In this document: positions 16,949 through 25,238 of the stretch, piece after piece
Numbering within the stretch: position 1 is the stretch's first letter
Layout: each line of letters opens with the position of its first letter
NCBI RefSeq assembly: GCF_963668165.1
Contig: NZ_OY764212.1
Span: 930,001 to 994,000 of the forward strand
Direction: 5' to 3'
Origin: Marispirochaeta sp.
GTDB lineage: Bacteria; Spirochaetota; Spirochaetia; JC444; Marispirochaetaceae
Length of the DNA stretch: 64,000 nucleotides
Made by a program: the position numbers and the translations under genes
The notes under the pieces: generated by a model
Database searches by the model: none
What the model was told of the DNA's origin: nothing
Seen by the model: the letters and a program-made list of their open reading frames with translations, nothing else

Positions 16949-17737
16949 ATCAAAAAGCTTAGATTTATCCTGCTGGCAGCTATTGTGCTGTTCTTGAGCG
17001 GGTGTTTCACCAACAACTGGCTGGTCACTGTCAATCGAAATGGTTCAGGGACTATTACAGTGGATTTCGCTATGGACAAATCGATGGTAGAAATGATGCA
17101 GAGTTTTTCCAGTGAGAATGATGATCCGCCGCCGTCCAGCAGCGAAGACCTGATTGATCAAGAGGAAATGCAGGAACTTGCATCGGCCATGGGCAAAGGG
17201 GTACGCTTTGTCTCGGCCAAACCTGCGCCTGAAAGCTCCGGCAGCATGGGCTATACGGCACTCTTCGAATTCGACGATATCTCCACAGTACGGATCAATC
17301 CAATGCTGGGGGCACCATCCGACGAGGAGGAATCCACCGATGCCGACGATGTTACCTTCGGGTTTACCCGGGGAGCCCGTCCCAGGTTGACCATAAGCGT
17401 TCAGCAGTCAAAGGGAGCAGAGGACCAGGAAGCCGAAGAGCAGAGTCCCGAAGAAACAGCAATGATGGCATCAATGATGAAACCCTTCCTTGGCGGCATG
17501 GCATTTTCCGTAGCGGTAAAAGTAGACGGTGGTATTCGCTCCACCGATGCCAGCTATGTCGACGGCGATACTGTTACGATCATGGACTTCAGTATGGGCA
17601 AAATACTGGACAATGAGGAACTCTTTTCAAAGGTTGTGGCGAGTAACTCCATCAGTGACAAGGCGATCCAGCGAGATCTTGCTGCCGCAGGGATCCGTAT
17701 CGAACCTAAAGAGACGGTTATCGTAGATTTCCGCTAA
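16949..17737 (+). CDS. Lipoprotein with apparent ATC start
   Basis: A lipoprotein of about 262 residues. With a start at 16949 the N-terminus is a textbook signal peptide, xKKLRFILLAAIVLFLSGC, with lipobox LFLSGC. The codon at the start position is ATC. It lies six bases after a perfect AAAGGAGG site (16935-16942). The next canonical start, GTG at 16985, would delete most of the signal peptide and has no ribosome site. The mature part begins WLVTVNRNGSGTITVDFAMDKSM, a pattern seen in uncharacterised lipoproteins, and has an acidic middle. Function is not recognised. Either a rare non-AUG start or a single-base error (ATG to ATC) would explain the data. Confidence 0.7.
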   Translation: MKKLRFILLAAIVLFLSGCFTNNWLVTVNRNGSGTITVDFAMDKSMVEMMQSFSSENDDPPPSSSEDLIDQEEMQELASAMGKGVRFVSAKPAPESSGSMGYTALFEFDDISTVRINPMLGAPSDEEESTDADDVTFGFTRGARPRLTISVQQSKGAEDQEAEEQSPEETAMMASMMKPFLGGMAFSVAVKVDGGIRSTDASYVDGDTVTIMDFSMGKILDNEELFSKVVASNSISDKAIQRDLAAAGIRIEPKETVIVDFR

Positions 17738-17756
17738 AAGGTAATTTACTGTTCAT

Positions 17757-17885
17757 AACCGTGGGGATGAATGGCGATTAACTGCTGTTCCGCAAAGAAA
17801 TTAATCGCTGTACTGTGCTTTGCTCGGGAAATCTTCCCTTTTATCGGAATAATCCGACGATCAGGCGTTTTTTATCCCCACGGTT
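17757..17885. ncRNA. Candidate structured RNA (multibranched fold)
   Basis: In the 356-bp gap between two convergent genes, AACCGTGGGGAT (17757-17768) pairs perfectly with ATCCCCACGGTT (17874-17885) and can extend to 15 pairs. Inside are three more stems: GCGATTAA/TTAATCGC (17774-17781 with 17801-17808), GGGAA-ATC-TTCCC (17826-17838) and TCGGA-ATAA-TCCGA (17844-17857). Together they make a four-way junction closed by a long stem, which is the form of a structured RNA rather than chance repeats. Coding strand is not known. It matches none of tmRNA, SRP RNA or RNase P motifs that I could recognise. Short open frames here have no ribosome site. Confidence 0.4.
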
Positions 17886-17924
17886 CGGGACACCAAAAAA
17901 AGGTAAAACCTTACATTTCAACAG

Positions 17925-17958
17925 AAGGTGTCCGGGAAAATACAGCCCCGGGCGCCTT
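17925..17958 (+). terminator. Strong hairpin downstream of the structured element
   Basis: AAGGTGTCCGGG and CCGGGCGCCTT (plus one C) form a 12-bp stem with two G-T pairs and a loop of about 10 bases, followed after six bases by a short T run (17963-17968). It could terminate transcription of the lipoprotein or of the structured element. The remaining sequence to 18093 shows nothing recognisable. Confidence 0.4.
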
Positions 17959-18093
17959 GCTGATTTTTCCGCTCATAAAACGGATTGCAGGGAATAATTA
18001 ATCAATTAATACCCTCACAGCCTCCGGATGATCTTTGAACCCCGGCATAAGGGCATACTCAAAAATAAAGCCTCTTAAGTCCCGGATCAGAGC

Positions 18094-18510
18094 TCATGAT
18101 CCGTGCTGTTTCAGAGCTCCCGCTGCCGACCAGGCACGCCTGGCGTCTTCGGGCATGGGAGCCGGCCTGCCTTCGCCGTTAACCGTAGCAAAGTCAACAA
18201 AGGCCTCCACAATGCTCTCTTCTCCCCGTACAATCGTCTGCCGGACCGAGCCTTTTACCCGTCCCATACTCGTCAGCTCGGAAACAATGATCAGTTCGTC
18301 TTCCAGAAAAGCAGGTTTCAGATACCGGATATCCACCCGGGCAACATATAGACCAAAACCTTCCTTGCGAAACTGATCGTAGGGGAAGCCCGTATCGTTA
18401 AGAAACTGGTGCCGGGCATACTCAAGATAATTGAGGTATACAGCGTTATTTACGTGTCCATAAGTGTCGAGTTCATAGGACCGCACAAGCAGGGTACATC
18501 GATGTTCCAT
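18094..18510 (-). CDS. Acyl-CoA thioesterase, 4HBT/YbgC hot-dog family
   Basis: A 138-aa single hot-dog domain protein. The active-site motif YELDTYGHVNNAVYLNYLEYAR, with the Asp and the GHVNN turn, is that of the 4-hydroxybenzoyl-CoA thioesterase family, which hydrolyses acyl-CoA thioesters in the cytoplasm. The strand order continues with VDIRYLKPAFLEDELIIVSEL. It lies 31 bases downstream of the FemAB/GNAT-like gene and probably shares its transcript. Substrate is not predictable. Confidence 0.85.
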   Translation of the reverse strand: MEHRCTLLVRSYELDTYGHVNNAVYLNYLEYARHQFLNDTGFPYDQFRKEGFGLYVARVDIRYLKPAFLEDELIIVSELTSMGRVKGSVRQTIVRGEESIVEAFVDFATVNGEGRPAPMPEDARRAWSAAGALKQHGS

Positions 18511-18541
18511 ATCCGAATCCTATCAGGATGTGTGCAGCAGC

Positions 18542-19807
18542 TCAAGATATGTCAGGAAACAGGGGAGGAGGGTCCCCCTGACCGGAACTGAAAATCTCGT
18601 GCGGTATAGCGAAAAGTCTGTGGAGCTCGTTTCTCAGCTCAGTTTTTGCTTCTCCCGTGAAGGGAACTGAATCTTCCATGCGGCGTATAACGGCATGGTT
18701 TTCACGGTTAATGGTTTTTATATTCTCTTCAAAAATCTCGGAAAAGAGGAGATCAAAGAAGCGGTGATAACTTACCACCGGATGAGGCATGAATCCCCGA
18801 TGGAGCTTATGGGGAGATCCGGCGCCCGGATCAAAATACCGCATTCTCCGCTCAATCATCCAGCGCATGGGAGCATAATAACAGGTATTAAAATGCAGGT
18901 TTTTGATTCCCGGATCACCGCCCCAGTAGCGCCCGAATAGCCAGTCCCCCTTGTATACGCAGAAGGAGATCCCCAGAGCATCCTCGGGGCCGGCATCAGA
19001 GGGGACGGCTGCAAAGAGGACCACCCTGTGAGAAACATATTCAGGAAGGAGCAGAAAAAATTCGCGATTCAGAAAACGCGCGGCCCAGGGCCCAAAACGG
19101 GCGTTTGTCTGCAGATAAAAACGGTACATTTTGTCCATTACCCCTTCGGTGAGCTCATCACCAGTGAGGGGTATGATCCTGATTCCCTGGTCGGATAGAC
19201 TGTCCCATTCCCGCCGGATATTACGCCGATAATTTTTGGATAACTCAGCCAGAAAATCGTCGAAGCTTTCATAGCCGCGGTTTACCCAGAGGTAACTCTG
19301 GTTCACCCAGGGTTGAAAACCTTCCAGTCGGCAGCCGAAATCGGGATCACAGAAGAGAAAACTGATACCCGCTATATTATTATCCATACCCAGGTCCGTA
19401 AGAGCTGAGATCCCCGCTGAGACAAAACTTTCCATATCCGAGGGGTCCTCACAAAAAAGGCGGTAAAAACCGGATGGCGTTGCCGGTACCGTTCCTACAA
19501 GTTTGGGATAATAGGAAATATTCAGCTGCCGCGCCAGATCGGCCCATCCGTAATCAAAGACAAACTCGCCATCGCTGTGGGCTTTTAGATAGAGAGGCAG
19601 GATTCCCTTCAGCTTTTCTGCCTGGCTAATGGTCAGATGAAGCGGCTGCCAGCCGTTGGCCGCCTCGATCGATCCGGATTGCTCGAGCAGAGCCAGCCAT
19701 TCCCACTCGTAGAAAGGGGTCCGAGAGCCGGATGCCAGGCTGTTCCAGTCATTCCGTCCGACTTCCGTGATTCCCGATTGTATTCTCAGACTCATTGATG
19801 ATTCCAT
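18542..19807 (-). CDS. FemAB/GNAT-like N-acyltransferase (DUF482 family)
   Basis: A 421-aa protein of the family annotated as peptidoglycan biosynthesis/recognition or DUF482 GNAT proteins. Landmarks are the N-terminal FYEWEWLALLEQSG, the central YRRNIRREWDSLSDQGI, the acceptor-binding GISFCVYKGDWLFGRYWGGD and the C-terminal FDPGAGSPHKLHRGFMPHPVVSYHRF. Related proteins transfer acyl or aminoacyl groups, but the reaction of this family is not settled. The start has no evident ribosome site, and the region upstream has been replaced by an IS110 element, so its original promoter may have been altered. The thioesterase gene follows closely. Confidence 0.75.
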   Translation of the reverse strand: MESSMSLRIQSGITEVGRNDWNSLASGSRTPFYEWEWLALLEQSGSIEAANGWQPLHLTISQAEKLKGILPLYLKAHSDGEFVFDYGWADLARQLNISYYPKLVGTVPATPSGFYRLFCEDPSDMESFVSAGISALTDLGMDNNIAGISFLFCDPDFGCRLEGFQPWVNQSYLWVNRGYESFDDFLAELSKNYRRNIRREWDSLSDQGIRIIPLTGDELTEGVMDKMYRFYLQTNARFGPWAARFLNREFFLLLPEYVSHRVVLFAAVPSDAGPEDALGISFCVYKGDWLFGRYWGGDPGIKNLHFNTCYYAPMRWMIERRMRYFDPGAGSPHKLHRGFMPHPVVSYHRFFDLLFSEIFEENIKTINRENHAVIRRMEDSVPFTGEAKTELRNELHRLFAIPHEIFSSGQGDPPPLFPDIS

Positions 19808-19874
19808 GGGATTAAAGGTACAAAAGATCGGAGGATAATTACAAACTGTTTATGGGCACCTCCTATGTTTTACG

Positions 19875-20966
19875 TCAAGACCCCAATCCAATAATTTGTA
19901 ATTTATGATATTTCAGCTTCGCAAGCCTCTCTTTAAGCTGGCTATACCGATAATATGTCTTCTTTGTCACCAAGGTGTACAGAAGCTTTACTAATCTCCG
20001 AGCAATGGCAATAATCGCTACTGCTTTAGGTTTTCGAGTGATTAAAGTTTTGTAAGCCTCTTTCAAGTGCCCCCCACTTTTCGAACGCACCAGTGACCAT
20101 GCTGCCTGTACGATCACTCTGCGCAAATATGCACATCCTCGCTTTGATATTGGCCCCATTCGATGAGTTTCCCCAGAGCTATCGACCCGAGGTGTGAGGC
20201 CTGCGTAGTTTGCCACCTGATCTGCATTCGCAAATCGACTTCCATCCCCTACGTAGGCAATAAAAGCCAACGCGGTAGCAGGACCGACTCCTGGGACAGA
20301 CATGAGAATCCCAGTGTTCTTCTCGGATTCCAGGAACTGCTTTGTTTCCTGTTCTAAATCTTCAATAATCGCTTCACAGTAGGCAACCATTTCTATCAGT
20401 CGCCTCGCTTCTCGAACATGCCGTCCGGTAAGAAGGGTCAATACGTTCTTCTCTCTGTTCGATGCCGTTTTTAGATCCGCTTTCGTTATCGTTGTAATAC
20501 CCGAATCGAGAAACACACTATGGAGCCGGTTTATGTACCTTGTTCGGTCTGCTTTGTAAGTTGCCAGTTCGGCTACAACTGACCTCTCCTCTTCCTCTTT
20601 CTTCGTTGGCAACGGTACGGTTGGCAATTCTTCTACCGGGTTCCGCTGTAACAGGCGGGCAATTTGTACTGCATCTTCCCTATCCGTTTTTTTCAGCGAT
20701 TGGTAAATCATTGCAAGCTTCCCAGGGTTCAGAACAACAACATGGCACCCAACCCGGTCAGTCAGATATCGAGCAATATTGAACGCATTGTTCCCCGCTT
20801 CCAGTCCTACCAAATCATCATTACCCAATCTCTTGGCAAGTCGCTCTAAGCCAATCCCATCGGCTTTTCCATTGAACTGTTGATTCTTGGCTTTCTCATC
20901 GAGAATCGCACACTGGTAAGTCCGTTTACCAAGGTCGATGCCTACATACCGAATCTTCTCTTCCAT
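19875..20966 (-). CDS. IS110-family transposase (bridge-RNA-guided recombinase)
   Basis: A 363-aa intact transposase. The N-terminal DEDD/RuvC-like domain shows GIDLGKRTYQCAI (first Asp), VGLEAGNNAF (Glu) and KKTDREDAVQIARLL (Asp). The C-terminal Transposase_20 domain shows LMSVPGVGPATALAFIAYVG, YAGLTPRVDSSGETHRMG with the candidate catalytic Ser, and ISKRGCAYLRRVIVQAAW. A GGAGG ribosome site precedes the ATG. The frame is full length with all acidic residues, so the element may be active. Its base use (more A/T, such as AAGTAC and TTT runs) is slightly unlike the neighbours, in line with transfer. Confidence 0.95.
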   Translation of the reverse strand: MEEKIRYVGIDLGKRTYQCAILDEKAKNQQFNGKADGIGLERLAKRLGNDDLVGLEAGNNAFNIARYLTDRVGCHVVVLNPGKLAMIYQSLKKTDREDAVQIARLLQRNPVEELPTVPLPTKKEEEERSVVAELATYKADRTRYINRLHSVFLDSGITTITKADLKTASNREKNVLTLLTGRHVREARRLIEMVAYCEAIIEDLEQETKQFLESEKNTGILMSVPGVGPATALAFIAYVGDGSRFANADQVANYAGLTPRVDSSGETHRMGPISKRGCAYLRRVIVQAAWSLVRSKSGGHLKEAYKTLITRKPKAVAIIAIARRLVKLLYTLVTKKTYYRYSQLKERLAKLKYHKLQIIGLGS

Positions 20967-21198
20967 TTTTCCCTCCTTTCGGTTATAAGAAGGACTGGGA
21001 GTCTTTGGTCAGACGCGAGTTACACCGTACTCCTATTCGCGGTTGCGCCGGTCACTCGGCGCACCGCTCTATGGTGTTCGGTGGCAGGTTTCAGTTAATC
21101 TCTAAAGCGAGGTCTTATGCCTCCCGGTGCCCTCAACCTACCGCCGGCTCCCCAATCCCGTCAGATAGAGGATAACTCTCTGCGCCCAACCACGTAAA
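20967..21198 (-). ncRNA. Candidate IS110 bridge-RNA region
   Basis: The noncoding segment upstream of the transposase can fold on the minus strand. The clearest stem is TGCGCCG/CGGCGCA (21044-21050 with 21057-21063), which extends to ten pairs across one bulge. IS110-group elements encode a bridge RNA in this position that pairs with donor and target DNA. The exact RNA ends and guide loops were not determined. Confidence 0.45.
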
Positions 21199-21254
21199 TC
21201 ATACAATCTCTAAAAAAGGGGGTCCCGTTGAAGGACCCCCGCGGCAATCTCTAA
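21097..21254 (+). repeat. Three copies of AATCTCTAA around IS end and secF terminator
   Basis: AATCTCTAA occurs at 21097-21105, 21205-21213 and 21246-21254. Two copies flank the secF terminator hairpin and one lies inside the IS noncoding end. They may relate to the target or donor core of the insertion. Confidence 0.4.
21212..21240 (-). terminator. Intrinsic terminator of yajC-secD-secF
   Basis: On the minus strand an 8-bp GC stem (GGGGGTCC/GGACCCCC, 7-base loop) is followed at once by TTTTTT. It lies 23 bases after the secF stop. Confidence 0.85.
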
Positions 21255-21262
21255 CTACCAAC

Positions 21263-22591
21263 CTACTTTTTCTTTTTCCGCTTTCTACCCCGTTTCTGGC
21301 GCTCAACGGTGGGAATAACAGTTTTCGGTTCATCAGCTTTCTGCTCCGCTGGCCCTTCCTTGGCAAGGGTCTCTTTCCTGGCACTGCCATATTTTGCCTC
21401 GTCCCTGCTCTGCCGGCGTTTGGAAGCCACAGAAGACCAGGTGAGGAGTACCGGAGAAGCGATAAAAATCGACGAATAGGTACCAACCAGGATACCAATA
21501 ATCAGATTCAGCGCGAAGAGCTTGATTGAACCTGAAGCAAAGATGTAGATCGACAGGACAGCCAGCAGAGTAGTAATCGATGTAATCAGCGTCCTGCTCA
21601 GAGACTGACTTATACTGGTGTTAATAACTTCTGCAAGGCGGGAATCCTTCATAAGCTCCCGGTTCTCACGAATACGGTCAAAGATAACAATTGTATCATT
21701 TAGAGAGTATCCGATTATGGTCAGAACCGCTGCTATAGTCGCAGTTGAAACCTCCAACTGGAAGGAGCCGATAATCCCCATCATAAAGACCACATCGTGT
21801 ATCAGAGCAAGAATGGCTGATACCGCGTAGGCCAGCTGGAATCTGAACCAGATATACACAAGGATCAGGATCAGAGCTATCAATGTTAGGGTAAAGGACT
21901 GTCTGCCCAAATCCTGCGAAAACCGGGGCCCCACATAATCGGTCTGCTTGACAATAACCTGTTCGGCACCGTATGCATCGGACAGACGGTCCCGGATACT
22001 GTCAGCCATAGTCTCGCTGAAATTATCGGCATCACCCGGATCCTTTACCCGGATCAGATATTCCTGATTTTCAGGGTCTCCCACAATCTGAATCATAGTA
22101 GAGCCAAGATCAGCCACAAGAGACCGGATCTCTTCAATACTCGATTCATCCCCGGCGGGTACCATGTTTACAACGACGCTTTCCTGGGAAAGATCAATGG
22201 TATAGTTCAGGCTCAACAGGTCGCTGGAGGGAATCTGACCGGAGACCATCAGCTCCACCTGAACCCCTTCAACGCTGTTTACAGCTGCCGCCACGGCCCG
22301 CAAAACGGGATAATCACCGTAGGGTATCTCGGTGCGCTCAAGACCGTCAGCGTCTCGTACTTCCAGCACAAGTCCGGAGGAGGTAACGTTAAAAAGAACT
22401 GAATCTTCTCCGCTGTAGCTGACCCGCATTGCTACCGGTGCAATCTGCACACGCTGGTTCAATCCGGCATTGAAATCGATACCCAGGTCGAATCCGCCCT
22501 GGATAACGGTTCCTGCAATACCGCCGATGATAATCAGCAGAGAGAGGATCATTAGATATCGGAATTTTGTGAACTGTATTACGCGCTTCAT
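21263..22591 (-). CDS. secF: Protein translocase subunit SecF
   Basis: A membrane protein of 442 residues that, with SecD, uses the proton gradient to help pull preproteins across the inner membrane. Six hydrophobic segments are present, with the N-terminal FRYLMILSLLIIIGGIAG, then the large periplasmic loop, and the SecF signature region around IGYSLNDTIVIFDRIREN. The start is the ATG at 22591, which shares its A with the secD stop (TAATG) and has GGAGG upstream. It has an unusual tail of about 55 residues rich in Lys, Arg and Glu, ending in KRGRKRKKKK, probably cytoplasmic and possibly RNA- or ribosome-contacting. Confidence 0.93.
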   Translation of the reverse strand: MKRVIQFTKFRYLMILSLLIIIGGIAGTVIQGGFDLGIDFNAGLNQRVQIAPVAMRVSYSGEDSVLFNVTSSGLVLEVRDADGLERTEIPYGDYPVLRAVAAAVNSVEGVQVELMVSGQIPSSDLLSLNYTIDLSQESVVVNMVPAGDESSIEEIRSLVADLGSTMIQIVGDPENQEYLIRVKDPGDADNFSETMADSIRDRLSDAYGAEQVIVKQTDYVGPRFSQDLGRQSFTLTLIALILILVYIWFRFQLAYAVSAILALIHDVVFMMGIIGSFQLEVSTATIAAVLTIIGYSLNDTIVIFDRIRENRELMKDSRLAEVINTSISQSLSRTLITSITTLLAVLSIYIFASGSIKLFALNLIIGILVGTYSSIFIASPVLLTWSSVASKRRQSRDEAKYGSARKETLAKEGPAEQKADEPKTVIPTVERQKRGRKRKKKK

Positions 22592-24315
22592 TATTTCCTC
22601 CACCCGATGCTCAGCTTTCTAATACCCAGGGTCTCGAGTCCAAAATCAAAGACAAGACGTGATACAAAGAGAGCAGTAAACATGGACGAGACGATACCCA
22701 CAGCAAGGGTGTAGGCAAAACCCTGAATCGGCCCGGATCCCAGCTGCGACAGAAAGATAGCCGCGATAAAGGTAGTAATATTGGCGTCCATTACCGTCCA
22801 GAAGGCTTTTCTGAAACCGGCTTTAACAGCAGCGTCAGCGCTTTTACCGATCCGATATTCCTCTTTAATTCTTTCGAATATGATTACGTTCGCGTCTACT
22901 GCCATACCGACGGTGAGTATCAGACCCGCGATACTGGTCAGGGTCAGGGTCAGATTGAAAGCCGAAAGAATAGCGACAATAAAGACCAGATTCAGAATCA
23001 GAGCAAGATCCGATACGAGACCCGCACCTTTATAGTAGATAAGCATAAAGACAATAACCGCGATAAAACCGATGGTAATCGCCATCAGGCCCTCCGCAAT
23101 CGAGTCCTCCCCAAGGGCGGCTCCGATTGCCTGCTGGTTGTCCACAACCAGATCCACCGGCATAGCGGCGGTTCGCAGTACCAGGGCAAGATCGTTAGCC
23201 TCCTGCCGGTCGAAACCGGTCATCTGGACGCTTTCGCGGATTGGTTCGGAAATACGGGCCATTGCCTTGACCTTTTCATCCAGAACTATCGCCAGGGTCT
23301 CTCCTTCGTTCTCCGAGGTAAGTTTAAAGAAGATGTCCCCACCCTCGCGGTCGAGGCGAAAGTTGATTACCGGTTTACCGGTTATGGGATGAGAACCAAC
23401 AGTCGCTTCCTGGATACGTCCGCCGTCGAGTCCGGCATCCTGCCGGATTACGACATACCGCTGCAGCTGATCTATACCGTAGCTGTCTTTAATATAATAA
23501 CCGCGGACAACAAACCCTGCGGGAACCATATCGCTTCCCCGGATCTTACCGTCACTGGTTACCATGGCCTGGGGATTTTCATTCAGAAAGTTCTGCACTT
23601 CCTGACTGATCTCCTGATCAACAATATGGAAGTTCAGACTTCCCTTACCCATAAGAAAAGACCGCACTCTGTCAGGATCAGCGGCGCCGGGAATTTCGAT
23701 AATAATCTGGGAATCCCCCTGCTTACGGATTGACGGTTCGGTAACGCCGAACTTGTCGATACGGTTGGTGAGGATTTCCATGGCTCGGTCAACGGCCTCG
23801 TTCATGTCCGTGGTGGTGGGTTCCCGTTCCAGGCGTTCAGAAAGACTCTCCTGGTCTGCAGTAAGCAGGACCCGCATCCCCCCGGACAGATCAAGTCCGA
23901 GCTGCATTATGGAGTTACCCTGCTCCTTTACCGCCAAAAGATCGCTGCGGTAATGATCCTCAACAGCGGCAAAAAACTCGCCTTCCCCGGTAAACCCGGC
24001 AAAAACCGCTTCGACGGTCCACACCTTGGGCAGTTCTTTTTTAGCAAGTTTGTAGTTCTCCTTTGCCTTGGAGATCAAAAAGTCGTACTCCGCGGGAATC
24101 TCTTTGCCGGGGCTCTCGGCAATCATTGCTTTAAGCTTACCCGCTACCTCCGCGGCCTTGGTTTTGGCGTACATCTGGATCTGCTCGCGGGAACCGGAGG
24201 CGAGGTCGATCTTCTGATCGGGGATCAGGAAGTACCACTCGAATGTGGGGTACAGAAATGCTCCCGATATCGCCAGCACCAGGAGCACGATGAAGAATCG
24301 GAATCGTTTACTCAT
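22591..24315 (-). CDS. secD: Protein translocase subunit SecD
   Basis: A 574-aa inner-membrane protein partner of SecF. It begins with a transmembrane helix (FFIVLLVLAISGAFLYPTF), then a long periplasmic region with the LGLDLSGGMRVLL motif near residue 145, the PSIRKQGDSQIIIEIPG segment, and five C-terminal helices including LTVGMAVDANVIIFERIKEE. Its P1 head region is shorter than in E. coli SecD. It is translationally coupled to secF and lies 80 bases after yajC in one operon. Confidence 0.95.
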   Translation of the reverse strand: MSKRFRFFIVLLVLAISGAFLYPTFEWYFLIPDQKIDLASGSREQIQMYAKTKAAEVAGKLKAMIAESPGKEIPAEYDFLISKAKENYKLAKKELPKVWTVEAVFAGFTGEGEFFAAVEDHYRSDLLAVKEQGNSIMQLGLDLSGGMRVLLTADQESLSERLEREPTTTDMNEAVDRAMEILTNRIDKFGVTEPSIRKQGDSQIIIEIPGAADPDRVRSFLMGKGSLNFHIVDQEISQEVQNFLNENPQAMVTSDGKIRGSDMVPAGFVVRGYYIKDSYGIDQLQRYVVIRQDAGLDGGRIQEATVGSHPITGKPVINFRLDREGGDIFFKLTSENEGETLAIVLDEKVKAMARISEPIRESVQMTGFDRQEANDLALVLRTAAMPVDLVVDNQQAIGAALGEDSIAEGLMAITIGFIAVIVFMLIYYKGAGLVSDLALILNLVFIVAILSAFNLTLTLTSIAGLILTVGMAVDANVIIFERIKEEYRIGKSADAAVKAGFRKAFWTVMDANITTFIAAIFLSQLGSGPIQGFAYTLAVGIVSSMFTALFVSRLVFDFGLETLGIRKLSIGWRK

Positions 24316-24395
24316 GTTCTACTCCGGATGGAATAATTTATTTGCTTTGGAAAAGAAAAATCAAAAAAGCGGGAATCCGCGTACGGACTGCTTCC

Positions 24396-24725
24396 CTAGT
24401 CCTCGACCTTTTCCTCCCTGGGGGCCAACACGGAAGCTATCGCGTTCTTGGAAAACTCAAGCTTGGTCGCGTCATCTACCTTAACAATTACAGTGTCCTC
24501 TTTAACAGACTGAACAACCCCGCGAATGCCCCCGATACTGGCAACACGATCCCCCTTCTTCAGGGCATCGAGCATCTTTTTCGCCTCTTTCTGACGTTTA
24601 TTCTGGGGCCGGATAATAAGAAAATAAAAAATCAGGATGACGAGGCCGAACGTCACAAAGGTCGTCATCAACTGACCGGAACCGCCCGCCTGGGCGATAG
24701 GTAAAAATGCAGAAAGCGTAGTCAT
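24396..24725 (-). CDS. yajC: Preprotein translocase accessory subunit YajC
   Basis: A 109-aa protein with one N-terminal transmembrane helix (FVTFGLVILIFYFLIIRPQNKRQ) and the conserved cytoplasmic region LKKGDRVASIGGIRGVV. YajC binds the SecDF complex. The order yajC-secD-secF is the common bacterial one. An in-frame GTG three codons upstream is only three bases from AGAGG, so the ATG at 24725 is preferred, with low certainty. Confidence 0.92.
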   Translation of the reverse strand: MTTLSAFLPIAQAGGSGQLMTTFVTFGLVILIFYFLIIRPQNKRQKEAKKMLDALKKGDRVASIGGIRGVVQSVKEDTVIVKVDDATKLEFSKNAIASVLAPREEKVED

Positions 24726-24851
24726 TATAGTCACTTACCTCTATCCATGGGATTGCAAAAACGTAACACATATAGGTAAAAGCGGTCAAGCTTAAAGATT
24801 CGGATGCCCGGAAAGCAGAAATCTGCATCTCCGTACAGCTGTCCCGGGAAT

Positions 24852-25148
24852 TCAGGACAGTACTTTTACCTTTTCCAGGTTTTCCGGAGCCGGTTCCAGA
24901 CCAAAAACCCGTAAAAGCTGCTCGTAGGTCTCATAGTGTGTTCCAGCAGCCTCATTATATGCCCTGACCACTGCGGACAATGCTTCACTGTCCCTGGAAA
25001 AAAGAGCCGCCGCCAGGGCCGGTCTGAACAGACCTTCGGTTATCAGCTCCTGGACGCTCAGTTTTCCGTACTTCTTCATAGCCGCGCCATCAACAATAGC
25101 GGTATTACCGGAAAAACCGATGGTAAACATGTACTCCTGTTGTTTCAT
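24852..25148 (-). CDS. Small conserved protein of unknown function
   Basis: A 98-aa acidic protein (QEYMFTIGFSGNTAIVDG at the start, YNEAAGTHYETYEQLLRVFGL near the end) with no signal peptide or membrane segment. A GGAGG site lies seven bases upstream of the ATG. It lies after groEL on the same strand, beyond a terminator-like hairpin. I do not recognise the family. It looks like a soluble helical protein. Confidence 0.55.
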   Translation of the reverse strand: MKQQEYMFTIGFSGNTAIVDGAAMKKYGKLSVQELITEGLFRPALAAALFSRDSEALSAVVRAYNEAAGTHYETYEQLLRVFGLEPAPENLEKVKVLS

Positions 25149-25183
25149 TGTACCGCCTCCGCTGCCGTCAGTGTATACAAAGA

Positions 25184-25208
25184 GGCGGTCCCCGCCAAGA
25201 GGACCGCC
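25184..25208 (-). terminator. Terminator downstream of groEL
   Basis: GGCGGTCC and GGACCGCC form a perfect 8-bp stem with a 9-base loop, followed on the minus strand by TCTTTGT. It lies 30 bases after the groEL stop. Confidence 0.65.
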
Positions 25209-25238
25209 CACAATATCTGTTTACATGTGCCGGGAGGC

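Larger units (their letters stand above)
19869..21198 (-). mobile_element. IS110-family insertion sequence
   Basis: The element carries one transposase gene. TTTACGT (19869-19875, touching the transposase stop) and ACGTAAA (21192-21198) form a 7-bp inverted repeat about 1.33 kb apart, which may mark the ends; exact borders cannot be set without an empty site. The long noncoding segment lies upstream of the transposase (about 230 bases) and almost none downstream, the arrangement of the IS110 group. It sits between the secF terminator and the DUF482 gene. Confidence 0.7.

Noticed and set aside
17757..17885. Miniature inverted-repeat transposable element
   Set aside because: The 12-bp terminal repeats fit, but no target-site duplication is seen and the internal stems favour an RNA. 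Not fully excluded.
17771..18001. Open frames inside the gap at 17738-18093
   Set aside because: They lack ribosome sites and coding pattern, and overlap the stems of the structured element.
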